A stretch of 56,950 nt of DNA from Bacteroidaceae bacterium. Its GTDB lineage: Bacteria; Bacteroidota; Bacteroidia; Bacteroidales; Bacteroidaceae. The position numbers and the translations under genes are program-made. Below are positions 1-7,608 of the stretch, piece after piece. Position 1 is the stretch's first letter; the number at the start of each line of letters is the position of its first letter. The stretch is taken from positions 1-56,950 of the forward strand of contig JAKSLI010000016.1 in NCBI GenBank assembly GCA_024401305.1. Reading direction: 5' to 3'. The notes beneath the pieces were generated by a model that saw only the letters and a list, made by a program, of their open reading frames with translations, had not been told where the DNA came from and searched no databases.

Positions 1-45
1 GTTTCAAAAGTTTCAAAAGTTTCAATGGTTTCAATGGTTTCAACT
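1..45. repeat. Five tandem 9-base units at window edge
   Basis: Five consecutive 9-base units begin GTTTCA: two GTTTCAAAA, two GTTTCAATG and one GTTTCAACT. The array is cut by the window edge, so its full length is unknown. It lies directly after the stop codon of the DUF554 gene on the minus strand. No function can be read from it. Similar short 7-9-base arrays occur at 7577-7608 and 14318-14376. Confidence 0.85.
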
Positions 46-47
46 TG

Positions 48-767
48 TCAAAGAGCTTGCTTTATCAAGTAAAATACAACTGGGACCAGCAGCGATGGCA
101 GGAGGTTGACGGTCTTGCAGTCCTTGACTCCCAGTATGCCCAAGCCGGAACTGATGATGAGCACGCCTCCTACGATGCTCAGTTCCACGCGCATTGGTTC
201 TGGCATTCCGTCGCCAAAGATGAATGCTATCAGATAGAAGAATCCTTGCCAACAGAAAAGCACTGGTGCTGCCAGCAGCATTATCCAACCGTAACTGGCA
301 GCGAGGACGGCAGATGTCACAAGGTCGAGCGTGGCATTGGTGTAGAGGAACGTGTTTGCCGATTCGTTGAACGCCCATCCGTGGCTAGGGGAGAGGTATG
401 ACAATACTGGTCCGACGATGCTGAAGGTGCCGATGCAATACAGCAGGATGCCCGTAACAAGACCGTTCAGGGCGTTGTTTTCCTTGCCTTGCTTCTCGTT
501 CAGTTTCGCGTTCATGCGGTCTATGCGCCCAGAGAGATCCAGCTTCGTGCCTATCACACCGCCGATGGCAATGCTGAGGATGAAGAGTACGGGAAACTCG
601 CTCTTCACCATGTTCGGCAGTGCGGCGTTCATGCCGAGCACAAGACAGCAGAGTCCGAGTCCGTTGAAGAGTGCTTGCTTGTATTTGTCGCCAATTCCAG
701 AGCGCACGATAGCTCCGAAAGCACCACCTACGAGGATGGTTGTCGTATTGAGTATTGTTCCTAACAT
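48..767 (-). CDS. DUF554 family membrane protein
   Basis: The 239-residue product is strongly hydrophobic, with about six or seven predicted membrane segments. Its start (GTILNTTTILVGGAFG) and repeated glycine-rich helices are typical of the DUF554 (YdfK-like) family of inner-membrane proteins. A charged cytosolic-looking segment near residues 75-100 (GTKLDLSGRIDRMN) is also typical of the family. Length matches the family, about 225-240 residues, and the gene is complete. The biochemical role of DUF554 proteins is unknown, although transport has been suggested. It stands alone, with a tandem 9-base repeat behind it and 96 bases of AT-rich sequence between its start and the GH74 gene. The family call is from memory of conserved patterns. 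Confidence 0.8.
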   Translation of the reverse strand: MLGTILNTTTILVGGAFGAIVRSGIGDKYKQALFNGLGLCCLVLGMNAALPNMVKSEFPVLFILSIAIGGVIGTKLDLSGRIDRMNAKLNEKQGKENNALNGLVTGILLYCIGTFSIVGPVLSYLSPSHGWAFNESANTFLYTNATLDLVTSAVLAASYGWIMLLAAPVLFCWQGFFYLIAFIFGDGMPEPMRVELSIVGGVLIISSGLGILGVKDCKTVNLLPSLLVPVVFYLIKQAL

Positions 768-863
768 TTTCCTTTGTCTAGTTTGTTTTTGTTGGTTTTT
801 GGCTAAGAATAGCCGTAAATCGGGCGCAATTTATGAAAATTTGCTGAATTGACCAAATTTCAA

Positions 864-3095
864 TCACTTTTTCTTCGCTTGACCCGTTATCACGCCGCGT
901 CCGTGAGTGCCGATATACACTCTGCCAAACTCCTGCATGTCGCCGTTGATGTGCAGAACATGGCCGTACTGATGGGCGTCGTCGTTGATCTTTTGCCAAG
1001 AGTTGCCCTTGTCGGTAGAGCGGAAGAAACCGTACTTTCCGTTCACGATTCCGATGAGATAGAGCGCTGGATAATCAGGAGTTGCGCCTTTGCCGAAGCC
1101 GAAAGCGTAGATAGTGCGAACCTGTGAGAGAGCTTGCGGCGTAAATTGTAAATCCATGAATTGTAAATCCAAGTGGTATAGTCCATCGTAGGCTGCAATC
1201 CAAAGGTCGCCTTCGTGACCTGGAGTAGAGTAAACACGGTCCTGGCCACCACGATTGTCGCCTCTTCTCTGTGGTTGATTGTTGCCGAATGATGGCATCT
1301 GCTGACCGCCAAGACGGAGGGAATCTGCCTTGAACGAGCGACCGCCGTCAGTGCTTGTATAGAGTTTTCTGCCTACTATATCCACTGCGTAGAACTTGCT
1401 GTTGTTCTCCTTGTCGGCAATCGTGCGAATGTTCTGTGGCAATCCGATGCACTTAGTCCATGTCTTGCCATTGTCGGAAGTGTGATATGCAGCCTCGCGG
1501 TTTGGAGTCCATATCCAGTTGTCGCCAAGAGCCGATACGGCGATGTGTCCGTGTTGCGATCTCTCTGTCGGGCGAGTGTCACATTCTATCCAGTTATGGC
1601 CACCATCAACGGAATAGGAAACAGGGCGACGGTCGGCAGTTCCGTGGAAAACCTCGCCAACTCTCGCTGCTATCTCCGGCTTCTTCCAAGCGCCTGTGAT
1701 GCCGTCGGTGTTCGCGAAATGCGGAGTGAAATTCGAGCCTTCTGCCACATGCTTCGTGATATCGTCGAAAGTGAAGCCGCCGTAGTCGCCGATGCCTACG
1801 AGGAGTTTTGCGCCAGACGGTGGGCAATACATCTCAAGTGGCACTGTCTCTTCTATTCCTTTCGCCATAATCTGCCAAACAACCTCGCCTTTCTTCTTCT
1901 GGCAGTCGAGCAGATTGAATGTTTCCCAACCGCCGAAACCAGTCGTTACGATAGCGTGATTTGTGTTGAAAGGGTCTATTTCTATGTCGAACATCCAGTG
2001 CAGCGGAGCCATCTTTGTGTAAGGAGCTTCCGTGCAATCATAGCGATAGCCGTGCTTGAAAATCGGTGTCCAATGCTTGCCTTCATCTTCCGAGAGAAAC
2101 AGTTCCTCGTCGCCAAAGCCATACTTGCCCCAAAGACCGTGAGTGCTGGCAATGAGCGTCTTGCCCTTTGTTGAAACTGCTGCATAACCGAAACCTGCAA
2201 CCTCTGCTTTCTCAGGATGGAAAGGTGTGATATTCAGCCATTTGCCGTTCTTTGTGTCGTATGAGAATACAGCGCCGTCGTGCATTTCCGAAGGACCAGG
2301 AGTGTCTGCGTACGAGACGAAGAGTTTGCCGTTTTCAGACATTACCATGTGTGTTGGTCGCCATTTCGTAGGCTGACCTTCCAGTGCTTGCCAAGTGTTG
2401 CCGTTGTCTGTGCTGCGGAAGATGCTGTTTCTGTCCTTTACTGACGCTGCGATATAGATGTCATCGCCGTCAAAGAGTGTGCAGATGATGCCTGAACCGC
2501 GACTTTGGTAGCCACGCCAATCCTTCGGCATCGGTTCGCTAAGGTCGGGAAAACTCGTCACTTTCTGCCAGTTCCTACCGTCATCTGCTGTTCGCCAAAG
2601 TCCGTCGTTTCTCGTGCCAAGATAAGCCACCTTCGGATTCTTCGGCGAGATCATCATTCTCTCGCCATTGCCTCTGCCGTTCTCGTTACCGCCGAAGCCG
2701 AAAGGCACATCAGTGCGATGCACAGTCTTGAAGCCATCGTGGGTTATGAGCACAGCACCAGGAGTGCGAGTGCCGGTACCACAAGCCATCATCACATACT
2801 GCGAATCGTTTGGGTCAATGGCAATGCTCTCCACGCCTTGCAGGTTGCTGTCGTCGTAAGAAAGGAAGTCAAGAAGCTGCTGCCATTCGCCTTTCTCCGC
2901 AATCCATTTGTACGCGCCGCCCATGTCCGTCCTGCAATATCGCACGCCCTCATCTTTCGTTGAGAAGATTATGCCAGGCACGAAACCGCCGCCAGTTATC
3001 GGCACGCTCGTCCATTCATATTCAATGGTTTCCTGCGCACAAAGAACAGTTGTTGTTAAAAGTGTTATTAGAGCTGAGGTCAGTATTCGTTTCAT
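864..3095 (-). CDS. Secreted GH74-type xyloglucanase (BNR/beta-propeller)
   Basis: From the ATG at 3095 the product is 743 residues; an upstream in-frame TTG at 3119 is a less likely start. Residues 1-20 form a signal peptide ending CAQ. The N-terminus GGGFVPGI...RTDMGGAYKW (Asp57) and a second motif GIGDYGGF match the two conserved aspartate regions of GH74 endo-xyloglucanases. Several SxDxGxxW Asp-box repeats (RSTDNGNTW, TSDNGKTW, TSTDGGRSF) show the twin seven-bladed propeller. Length fits the GH74 core. It probably cleaves xyloglucan, or a related beta-glucan, outside the cytoplasm. There are no adjacent SusC/SusD genes. A promoter box lies at 3116-3124. Near residues 640-651 a 15-base tandem repeat gives LDLQFMDLQF, which looks like an inserted intergenic repeat. 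Confidence 0.85.
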   Translation of the reverse strand: MKRILTSALITLLTTTVLCAQETIEYEWTSVPITGGGFVPGIIFSTKDEGVRYCRTDMGGAYKWIAEKGEWQQLLDFLSYDDSNLQGVESIAIDPNDSQYVMMACGTGTRTPGAVLITHDGFKTVHRTDVPFGFGGNENGRGNGERMMISPKNPKVAYLGTRNDGLWRTADDGRNWQKVTSFPDLSEPMPKDWRGYQSRGSGIICTLFDGDDIYIAASVKDRNSIFRSTDNGNTWQALEGQPTKWRPTHMVMSENGKLFVSYADTPGPSEMHDGAVFSYDTKNGKWLNITPFHPEKAEVAGFGYAAVSTKGKTLIASTHGLWGKYGFGDEELFLSEDEGKHWTPIFKHGYRYDCTEAPYTKMAPLHWMFDIEIDPFNTNHAIVTTGFGGWETFNLLDCQKKKGEVVWQIMAKGIEETVPLEMYCPPSGAKLLVGIGDYGGFTFDDITKHVAEGSNFTPHFANTDGITGAWKKPEIAARVGEVFHGTADRRPVSYSVDGGHNWIECDTRPTERSQHGHIAVSALGDNWIWTPNREAAYHTSDNGKTWTKCIGLPQNIRTIADKENNSKFYAVDIVGRKLYTSTDGGRSFKADSLRLGGQQMPSFGNNQPQRRGDNRGGQDRVYSTPGHEGDLWIAAYDGLYHLDLQFMDLQFTPQALSQVRTIYAFGFGKGATPDYPALYLIGIVNGKYGFFRSTDKGNSWQKINDDAHQYGHVLHINGDMQEFGRVYIGTHGRGVITGQAKKK
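1144..1173. repeat. In-frame 15-base tandem repeat inside the GH74 gene
   Basis: Two 15-base copies of AATTGTAAATCCA(T/A)G lie inside the GH74 gene and translate on the minus strand as two near-identical pentapeptides. The same AAATTG/AAATCC word recurs outside genes at 4525-4567 and 14380-14395, so this looks like an intergenic repeat that has entered a gene without shifting its frame. Confidence 0.6.
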
Positions 3096-3115
3096 TGTTT
3101 TAAGGATTAGTATTT

Positions 3116-3124
3116 GCAAAGTTA
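3116..3124 (-). promoter_or_regulatory. Bacteroidetes -7 box TAACTTTGC for the GH74 gene
   Basis: On the minus strand the sequence reads TAACTTTGC, a full match to the Bacteroidetes primary-sigma -7 consensus TAnnTTTG. It lies 20 bases upstream of the ATG at 3095. This position also argues against the TTG at 3119, which would fall inside the promoter box. Confidence 0.75.
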
Positions 3125-3305
3125 CAACAAAACTAATAAACCACCAAACGAAAAGGCATCATTTAGCATTTCTGCATCCTTTTCGTGTTGCTTTCTTCTA
3201 ATTCAGCATCCTTTTTGTGCAGTTTTTGATAAATTCTGCGCAGATGTTTTTTCTCAATTAAATCACCTTTTTGTGTCTTTTTTAGACATTATATCATTAT
3301 TTCAA

Positions 3306-3340
3306 GCAAGAAAATTCCACTTTATCGTGGGTTTTCTTGC
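3306..3340 (+). terminator. Hairpin with T-run upstream of the toxin-antitoxin operon
   Basis: GCAAGAAAA pairs with TTTTCTTGC, with an inner CCAC/GTGG pair, and is followed by GTTTTTCG. It looks like a plus-strand intrinsic terminator, but no plus-strand gene precedes it, so it may insulate the toxin-antitoxin promoter or end a short unannotated transcript. The 210 bases before it (3125-3305) hold three loose copies of the word CATCCTTTTTGTG (near 3175, 3208 and 3266) and no gene. Confidence 0.5.
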
Positions 3341-3383
3341 GTTTTTCGTTTAAAAGTCGTTACTTTGCAGCAAAAAGAAACGA

Positions 3384-3749
3384 ATGGAAGAAAATACAAT
3401 AACATTAGAAGACGTTAACCTTTTCCTTGAACAATTCAAGGTAAAAGCTAGTGTGTTCGGAATCATTTACCGTGTACGAGAGAAGAATGAGGACACCTTG
3501 TTCAAACTTGGAATATCTGCCAAGATGAGAGAAAAGATTGTCCTTTCTCTGGAAGGTGTTGATTTTAGCCATACAACTCTGGGAGATGTCTTTGATGAAG
3601 GCGATTTGTTGTGGGTGTTTGGCAAGGATTACAAGGGTACAGAGCTCTACATTAAAATAACAATAATTGATAATGGTCGTTGCCTCTGTGTCTCCTTTCA
3701 TGAAGCAGAGCATCCTATCATTTATCCATTTAAACCAAAGGAGGAATAA
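3384..3749 (+). CDS. MqsR-like toxin of a type II toxin-antitoxin pair
   Basis: This 121-residue basic/acidic protein resembles the MqsR ribonuclease family (RelE fold, normally about 98 residues). The C-terminal half carries a LGIS...SLEGVDF segment, a DVFDEGDLLWVFG segment and a LYIKITII...CLCVSFHEAEHP strand pair. These align by eye with the MqsR pattern GL-x-DF, W-x-DVY and YIKI-x-VSF. The gene precedes the antitoxin by 2 bases, the toxin-first order of mqsRA loci. A TTACTTTGC promoter-like box sits at about 3361. MqsR cleaves mRNA, usually at GCU, but catalytic residues were not verified here and the N-terminus is longer than in E. coli. It could also be a related uncharacterised RelE-fold toxin. 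Confidence 0.6.
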   Translation: MEENTITLEDVNLFLEQFKVKASVFGIIYRVREKNEDTLFKLGISAKMREKIVLSLEGVDFSHTTLGDVFDEGDLLWVFGKDYKGTELYIKITIIDNGRCLCVSFHEAEHPIIYPFKPKEE

Positions 3750-3751
3750 TA

Positions 3752-4270
3752 ATGAAAAGTCCATTTGCAAACTGCGAGGCAAGAATCATACAGGAAACGA
3801 GGACAATCAAGTTCAGAGGCGATGAGTATGAGTACACGTATTCTTGCTATGAGTGTGAACTTACAAAGGAAAGGTTCACCACTACCGATATGGATGAAGA
3901 GAATGTGCAGCAGGTGTATAGGCAGTACAGGGCAAAGTACGGCATACCAAGCAGCGAAGAGATAGCCCAATTAAAAGAGAAATATGGCGTTTCTGCCGCT
4001 CGTATGGCGCTCATTCTCGGGTTTGGAGAGAATCAGATAAGCAACTACATAGATGGAGAAGTCCCAAACAAAGCAAATGGAAAGACTCTGTCTGCCATCA
4101 AGGATCCGCGAGTGTTCAGAAGATATGTGGAACTTGCCAAAGAGCAGCTAAAACCTTCTGCCTATGAGAAACTGATGCAACATGTGGATAAGCTGATATA
4201 CTCTTATTCGCTAGATACTTGTGGCGAACCAATGATGGTGGCGGAAGATTCCGAAAAGTACGGTAAATAG
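3752..4270 (+). CDS. MqsA-like antitoxin (zinc-binding plus HTH)
   Basis: The 172-residue partner of the preceding toxin gene starts 2 bases after its stop codon. Cys8 and the CYEC motif (Cys32, Cys35) suggest an N-terminal zinc-binding toxin-neutralising domain as in MqsA, but one cysteine of the usual two CxxC pairs is missing. A helix-turn-helix follows at about residues 70-110 (KYGVSAARMALILGFGENQISNYI), which would bind the operon promoter. The C-terminal 60 residues are extra compared with E. coli MqsA (131 residues). By analogy it neutralises the toxin and represses the operon. The 87-base palindromic repeat right after it, followed by a T-run, probably terminates the operon. Confidence 0.7.
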   Translation: MKSPFANCEARIIQETRTIKFRGDEYEYTYSCYECELTKERFTTTDMDEENVQQVYRQYRAKYGIPSSEEIAQLKEKYGVSAARMALILGFGENQISNYIDGEVPNKANGKTLSAIKDPRVFRRYVELAKEQLKPSAYEKLMQHVDKLIYSYSLDTCGEPMMVAEDSEKYGK

Positions 4271-4282
4271 ATTTGTAATAAC

Positions 4283-4369
4283 CATCTGCGCCATCTGTGT
4301 CATCTGCGAGAACAAAGAATCACCTTCGCGTGAATAATTCTCTCGCAGATGACGCGGATGGCGCAGATG
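4283..4369. repeat. Inverted repeat with 28-base arms, also a terminator
   Basis: The arms at 4283-4310 and 4342-4369 are inverted copies with only two mismatches, built from CATCTGCGCCATC and GTCATCTGCGAG words. The right arm is followed by TTTTTTGC, so the unit would fold into a very stable hairpin acting as terminator for the toxin-antitoxin operon. The remaining 200 bases to the sigma gene are AT-rich, with AAATTG/AAATCTG tandem words at 4525-4567 and no gene. Confidence 0.85.
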
Positions 4370-4567
4370 TTTTTTGCAATTCATAGGGGAGGGAAGTGTG
4401 CTCTTTTTGCAATTTTTTCAATATTTCTGTAACAAAACCCTATAATAATTCGTTAGTACTTATAGAAACGCAAACTCAGTATCGTAAAAATATCTTGGCC
4501 GATTTATTTTTCATTGCTACTTAAATTGCAAATCCGTAAATTGAAAATCTGTAAAATGTAAATCTGC

Positions 4568-5080
4568 ATGACTGCACAAGAATTCAAACAATTGTTCCTG
4601 GTTCATCATAGACTGCTGTACAGGGTAGCTTATCGGTTGGAGGGCAACGTCCAGGATGCCGAGGACTTGCTTCAAGACCTATACTTGAAGTTATGGACAA
4701 AGCGCGACGAACTGCCTGACGATGCACAAACCGAAGCGTACCTTGTGACAATGATGAGGAACTTGTTTTACGATCATCACAAGTTGAAACGCATCGACAC
4801 CCAAACGGAGATAAAGGATGCATCACCTCCTCATTCGCAGCTATCACTTGAGCGTGAGATTGAACTGAAAGAAGAATCATCCCAGATGAAATCCCTCATT
4901 GACGATTTGCCAGACAAGCAACGCAGGGTAATCCAAATGCACATCGTTGAGGACAAATCGTACGAGGAAATAGAACGGGACACCGGACTCAGTGGCAATA
5001 ACATACGCATAACGATGATGCGAGCGAGAAACAAACTGAAAGAACAATTCAAAAAACTGACTAAAGATGGAAGAATTTGA
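4568..5080 (+). CDS. ECF-type RNA polymerase sigma factor
   Basis: This 170-residue protein has the two-domain layout of ECF sigma-70 factors. Region 2 lies at about residues 10-75 (LLYRVAYRLEGNVQDAEDLLQDLYLKLW, the core-binding and -10 recognition helix). Region 4 lies at about 115-165 (LPDKQRRVIQMHIVEDKSYEEIERDTGLSGNNIRITMMRARNKLKE, the -35 recognition HTH). Length is normal. The 3' end overlaps the next gene by 14 bases, so the two are translationally linked. The neighbouring one-helix membrane protein and DUF4252 protein form a module often seen in Bacteroidetes, with the membrane protein a likely anti-sigma partner. Its regulon cannot be read from this window. Confidence 0.93.
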   Translation: MTAQEFKQLFLVHHRLLYRVAYRLEGNVQDAEDLLQDLYLKLWTKRDELPDDAQTEAYLVTMMRNLFYDHHKLKRIDTQTEIKDASPPHSQLSLEREIELKEESSQMKSLIDDLPDKQRRVIQMHIVEDKSYEEIERDTGLSGNNIRITMMRARNKLKEQFKKLTKDGRI

Positions 5081-5417
5081 TTATAAGGAACTGCAAAACA
5101 TTCCGATTCCAGAAGGACTTGAGGAACGACTCTCAAAGCGGATTGACGAGTGGGAACTAGAGGACCAAAGGAGTCTGGTTATCGCAAAACGCGGCAAAAT
5201 CCAAAAGAACTGGAAGCGCATTACAGGCATAGCCGCTTCCGTAGCAATAATGATTGGTTTGGGCGTGTTCCTGTTCAATCAGAACACTACTCCAAATGGT
5301 CATACTGACACTTATTCCGACCCGGAAATTGCATACGCGGAGGCTGAGAATGCGCTGAATCTCTTGGCAGCAAATCTCAACAAAGGCGTGGCGCAGATAG
5401 ACTTGGTTAGCGAATAG
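5067..5417 (+). CDS. Small single-pass membrane protein, possible anti-sigma factor
   Basis: The 116-residue protein has an acidic, helical cytosolic part (residues 1-50), one membrane helix (about 53-70, ITGIAASVAIMIGLGVFLF) and a short external tail of about 45 residues. The gene begins 14 bases inside the ECF sigma gene, a strong sign of coupled expression. This layout fits an anti-sigma factor or a sigma-linked membrane sensor, but no ASD or FecR domain is recognisable, so the function is inferred from position only. The next gene is 53 bases downstream and encodes an exported DUF4252 protein. Confidence 0.75.
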   Translation: MEEFDYKELQNIPIPEGLEERLSKRIDEWELEDQRSLVIAKRGKIQKNWKRITGIAASVAIMIGLGVFLFNQNTTPNGHTDTYSDPEIAYAEAENALNLLAANLNKGVAQIDLVSE

Positions 5418-5470
5418 AGTCGGTATGTTGAGAACAAGTTAAACAATTAGTCATTTAAAACACTATTCTT

Positions 5471-5956
5471 ATGAAAAACAATATCATCAAATCCATATTC
5501 GCAGCTCTTCTCATGTTGATGAGCATGACTGCAAATGCACAGGTACAGGCATTCGAAAAGTATTCAGACACAAAAGGCATGTCTTATGTATATGTCTCAA
5601 AGGCAATGCTTAGCATGGCGATGAACCGCATGAAACCAGGCTCGCCAGCCATCGGTTCTGTTCCAAACTTCGATGTAAAACACATCATGAACAAACTTTC
5701 TGGCTTGCAGATTATTACGCCAGAAACCGAAGCTGCCGCCCAGAAACTGAAGTCGGAGACTATGGCAATTGTCAAGAATGGCAAGTACAACCTCATGATG
5801 CAGACGGATCACGGAAACGAGAAGGTGAGAATCTATGATCAGGAAGGCAAAAAACAATCTGTCATAGTGATGATTACGGAAGAAGGGAAGGACATGACAG
5901 TCATCGTATTCTCTGGAACATTCACGAAAAAAGACATTGAAGGGCTGATTAAATAA
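5471..5956 (+). CDS. Exported DUF4252 family protein
   Basis: The 161-residue protein starts with a signal peptide (cleavage near ANAQ, residues 21-24). The remainder matches the DUF4252 pattern of Bacteroidetes: an N-terminal FEKYSDTKGMSYVYVSKAM segment, a central LSGLQIITPET segment, a KYNLMMQTDHGNEKVRIY strand, and a C-terminal MTVIVFSGTFTKKDIEGLIK. DUF4252 proteins commonly sit beside ECF sigma factors; their role is unknown. There is no lipobox, so it is probably a soluble periplasmic protein. It forms the last gene of the sigma module. A perfect 15-base-arm hairpin starts 36 bases after its stop codon. Confidence 0.85.
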   Translation: MKNNIIKSIFAALLMLMSMTANAQVQAFEKYSDTKGMSYVYVSKAMLSMAMNRMKPGSPAIGSVPNFDVKHIMNKLSGLQIITPETEAAAQKLKSETMAIVKNGKYNLMMQTDHGNEKVRIYDQEGKKQSVIVMITEEGKDMTVIVFSGTFTKKDIEGLIK

Positions 5957-6535
5957 GGTGAAAATTAAGAAGCTACATGCTCCAAATGATAGATTGTAAG
6001 CAAAAATGTGTTTTTTGCTTACAATCGCGATTTCTATACCCCTTCTATTTTGCGTTGAAAATGAGCGACGGGCAACTTGCTTGAAAAAGTGCTTGTTTTG
6101 GCGAGTTTGGATGGGCTTGATTATCAGAGAGTTGCGAAAAGAGGGGCTGGATTTTGCCTTGAAAAGCAATGAAATACGCCTCAAAAAGTACCCATTTACG
6201 CAGTGTATTCCTATGAGTTTTGCATAAAAAGTCACGGAGATAATTTTTTATTCGTATGAGTTTTTGAAAATCTTCTTGATTATTGCCTGTTTTGATGCCT
6301 AAAAAGACGAAAAAAGACCCTTCCGTTTGCTGGAAGAGCCTGAAAAGTGTGCAAAAGTGAAAGTGTCAATCTGTAAGCAAAATACGGTAAAATACTTACA
6401 ATATGGTTTTGTTGTTGTTTTGCCGTTATGAAAAAAGAATTGTAATTTTGACTTTGCCTAAATTACTTTTGTAGGGGAAAATCTAATAAATATTTGCTTA
6501 TTCACTCACTAATTCGTAAATTTGTACCCTGATTT
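5957..6535. other. Gene-free repeat-rich spacer before aguA
   Basis: No convincing gene was seen in these 579 bases. A perfect hairpin lies at 5992-6026 (GATTGTAAGCAAAAA arms). A second TGTAAG...CTTACA hairpin lies at 6372-6400. A CTATGAGTTTT / CGTATGAGTTTTT pair surrounds 6212-6265. The same words, in the same order, appear in the spacer before the GH2 gene (48900-49112), including a shared GCTGGAAG word before the TGTAAGCAAAAT hairpin. The two spacers therefore seem to be diverged copies of one intergenic repeat. The aguA promoter occupies the last 45 bases. Confidence 0.6.
6492..6525 (+). promoter_or_regulatory. Promoter of the aguA operon
   Basis: TAAATTTGT at 6517-6525 matches the TAnnTTTG -7 box, and TTTG at 6492-6495 is correctly spaced as the -33 box. 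Transcription would begin near 6530, leaving only a few bases before the ATG at 6536 or about 20 before the second in-frame ATG at 6551. Confidence 0.7.
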
Positions 6536-7528
6536 ATGAATGTATTGAAAATGACATTACCGGCAGAGTGGGAAGAACAGGCTTTTGTTCAGCTCACATG
6601 GCCTACCGCAGAAACCGATTGGGCTCCGTATCTTGAAGAGGCGGAAGCGTGTTTTACGCGTATTGCTGAAGAGATAAAGAAGCGCCAACCGTTGTATGTT
6701 TTCCGTGGCGAAATCAACGACACTTGGGCTCGCGACCATGCTTTCATCACTACTCGTGGTGAGGACGGTCAGCTGTTTATCAACGATTTCTGCTTCAACG
6801 GCTGGGGCATGAAGTTTGCTGCCAACCATGATAACCAGATAAACAAGAACTTCCGACTGGAGCAAATCGGACATCCGAAAGATGGTGATGCCGTGAGCGA
6901 CTTCTTCCAAAAGACCATGTACTTCGACCGACTGAACATTGTTCTTGAAGGCGGCTCGGTGGAAAGTGACGGAAAGGGTACGATTCTTGCTACGGAAGAC
7001 TGCCTGATGGCTCCAAATCGCAACAATTATCTTCGTCGCAAAGAGGCTGAAGAGATGCTGAAAGACACGCTCGGAGCAGAGCGAGTGCTGTGGCTTGAGA
7101 ACGTCGGACTTACTGGCGATGATACTGATTCTCACATAGATACGCTTGCCCGCCTATGTCCGAACGATACGATAGTTTATTGTTACGAAGATACAGACAA
7201 GTCGGAACAGTCGTGGGGATTGAAGAGCATGAAGTCGCAACTGGAGGCTTTCCGCACAAAGGAGGGCAAACCGTACCGACTGATAGCGCTTCCGATGCCT
7301 GCCCCTGTGGTATATGACGGTGAAATCCTGCCTGCAACATACGCAAACTTCCTCATAATAAACGGTGCTGTTCTCGTGCCAACATACGGTCAACCAGAGA
7401 AAGACGCTGAGGCTCTTGCCGCTATCCAGCAGGCTTTCCCTGACCGCGAGATCGTTGGCATAGACTGTCAGGTTCTGGTTCGTCAGCATGGTTCACTCCA
7501 TTGCGTAACAATGCAATATCCCAAGTAA
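6536..7528 (+). CDS. aguA: Agmatine deiminase
   Basis: The 330-residue protein is a porphyromonas-type peptidylarginine/agmatine deiminase of normal length (about 330-370). It converts agmatine to N-carbamoylputrescine and ammonia in the cytoplasm. Visible motifs are the N-terminal LPAEWEEQAFVQLTWP, the substrate-binding RDHAF (with WARD before it), GGSVESDGKGT, DDTDSHIDT, and the catalytic cysteine in GSLHCVTMQ (Cys323). The next gene, aguB, takes the product to putrescine, and nspC follows, so the three form a polyamine operon. The start could also be the ATG at 6551, which gives MTLPAEW and a longer untranslated leader. Identification is firm because substrate and neighbour agree. Confidence 0.93.
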   Translation: MNVLKMTLPAEWEEQAFVQLTWPTAETDWAPYLEEAEACFTRIAEEIKKRQPLYVFRGEINDTWARDHAFITTRGEDGQLFINDFCFNGWGMKFAANHDNQINKNFRLEQIGHPKDGDAVSDFFQKTMYFDRLNIVLEGGSVESDGKGTILATEDCLMAPNRNNYLRRKEAEEMLKDTLGAERVLWLENVGLTGDDTDSHIDTLARLCPNDTIVYCYEDTDKSEQSWGLKSMKSQLEAFRTKEGKPYRLIALPMPAPVVYDGEILPATYANFLIINGAVLVPTYGQPEKDAEALAAIQQAFPDREIVGIDCQVLVRQHGSLHCVTMQYPK

Positions 7529-7529
7529 T

Positions 7530-7608
7530 TTCGCAATTGCGAAGGCTATAGGCTAAAGGCTAAAAGCTAAAGGCCAATCGTCAAATCATCAAATCGTCAA
7601 ATCATCAA
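7530..7608. repeat. GGCTAAA-type repeat and tandem AAATCATC units between aguA and aguB
   Basis: The spacer begins with the palindrome TTCGCAATTGCGAA. It continues with GGCTATAGGCTAAAGGC and AAAAGCTAAAGGCC, and ends with tandem AAATCATC/AAATCGTC units running into the aguB start codon. The same GCGAA-GGCTATAGGCTAAAGG unit occurs after aguB and, inverted, after xylB and inside the RluA-type gene. Confidence 0.75.

Noticed and set aside
6006-6227. 73-residue frame between the DUF4252 and aguA genes
   Set aside because: It overlaps the repeat-rich spacer, has no promoter box, no family and unusual composition. The matching spacer before the GH2 gene has no such frame.
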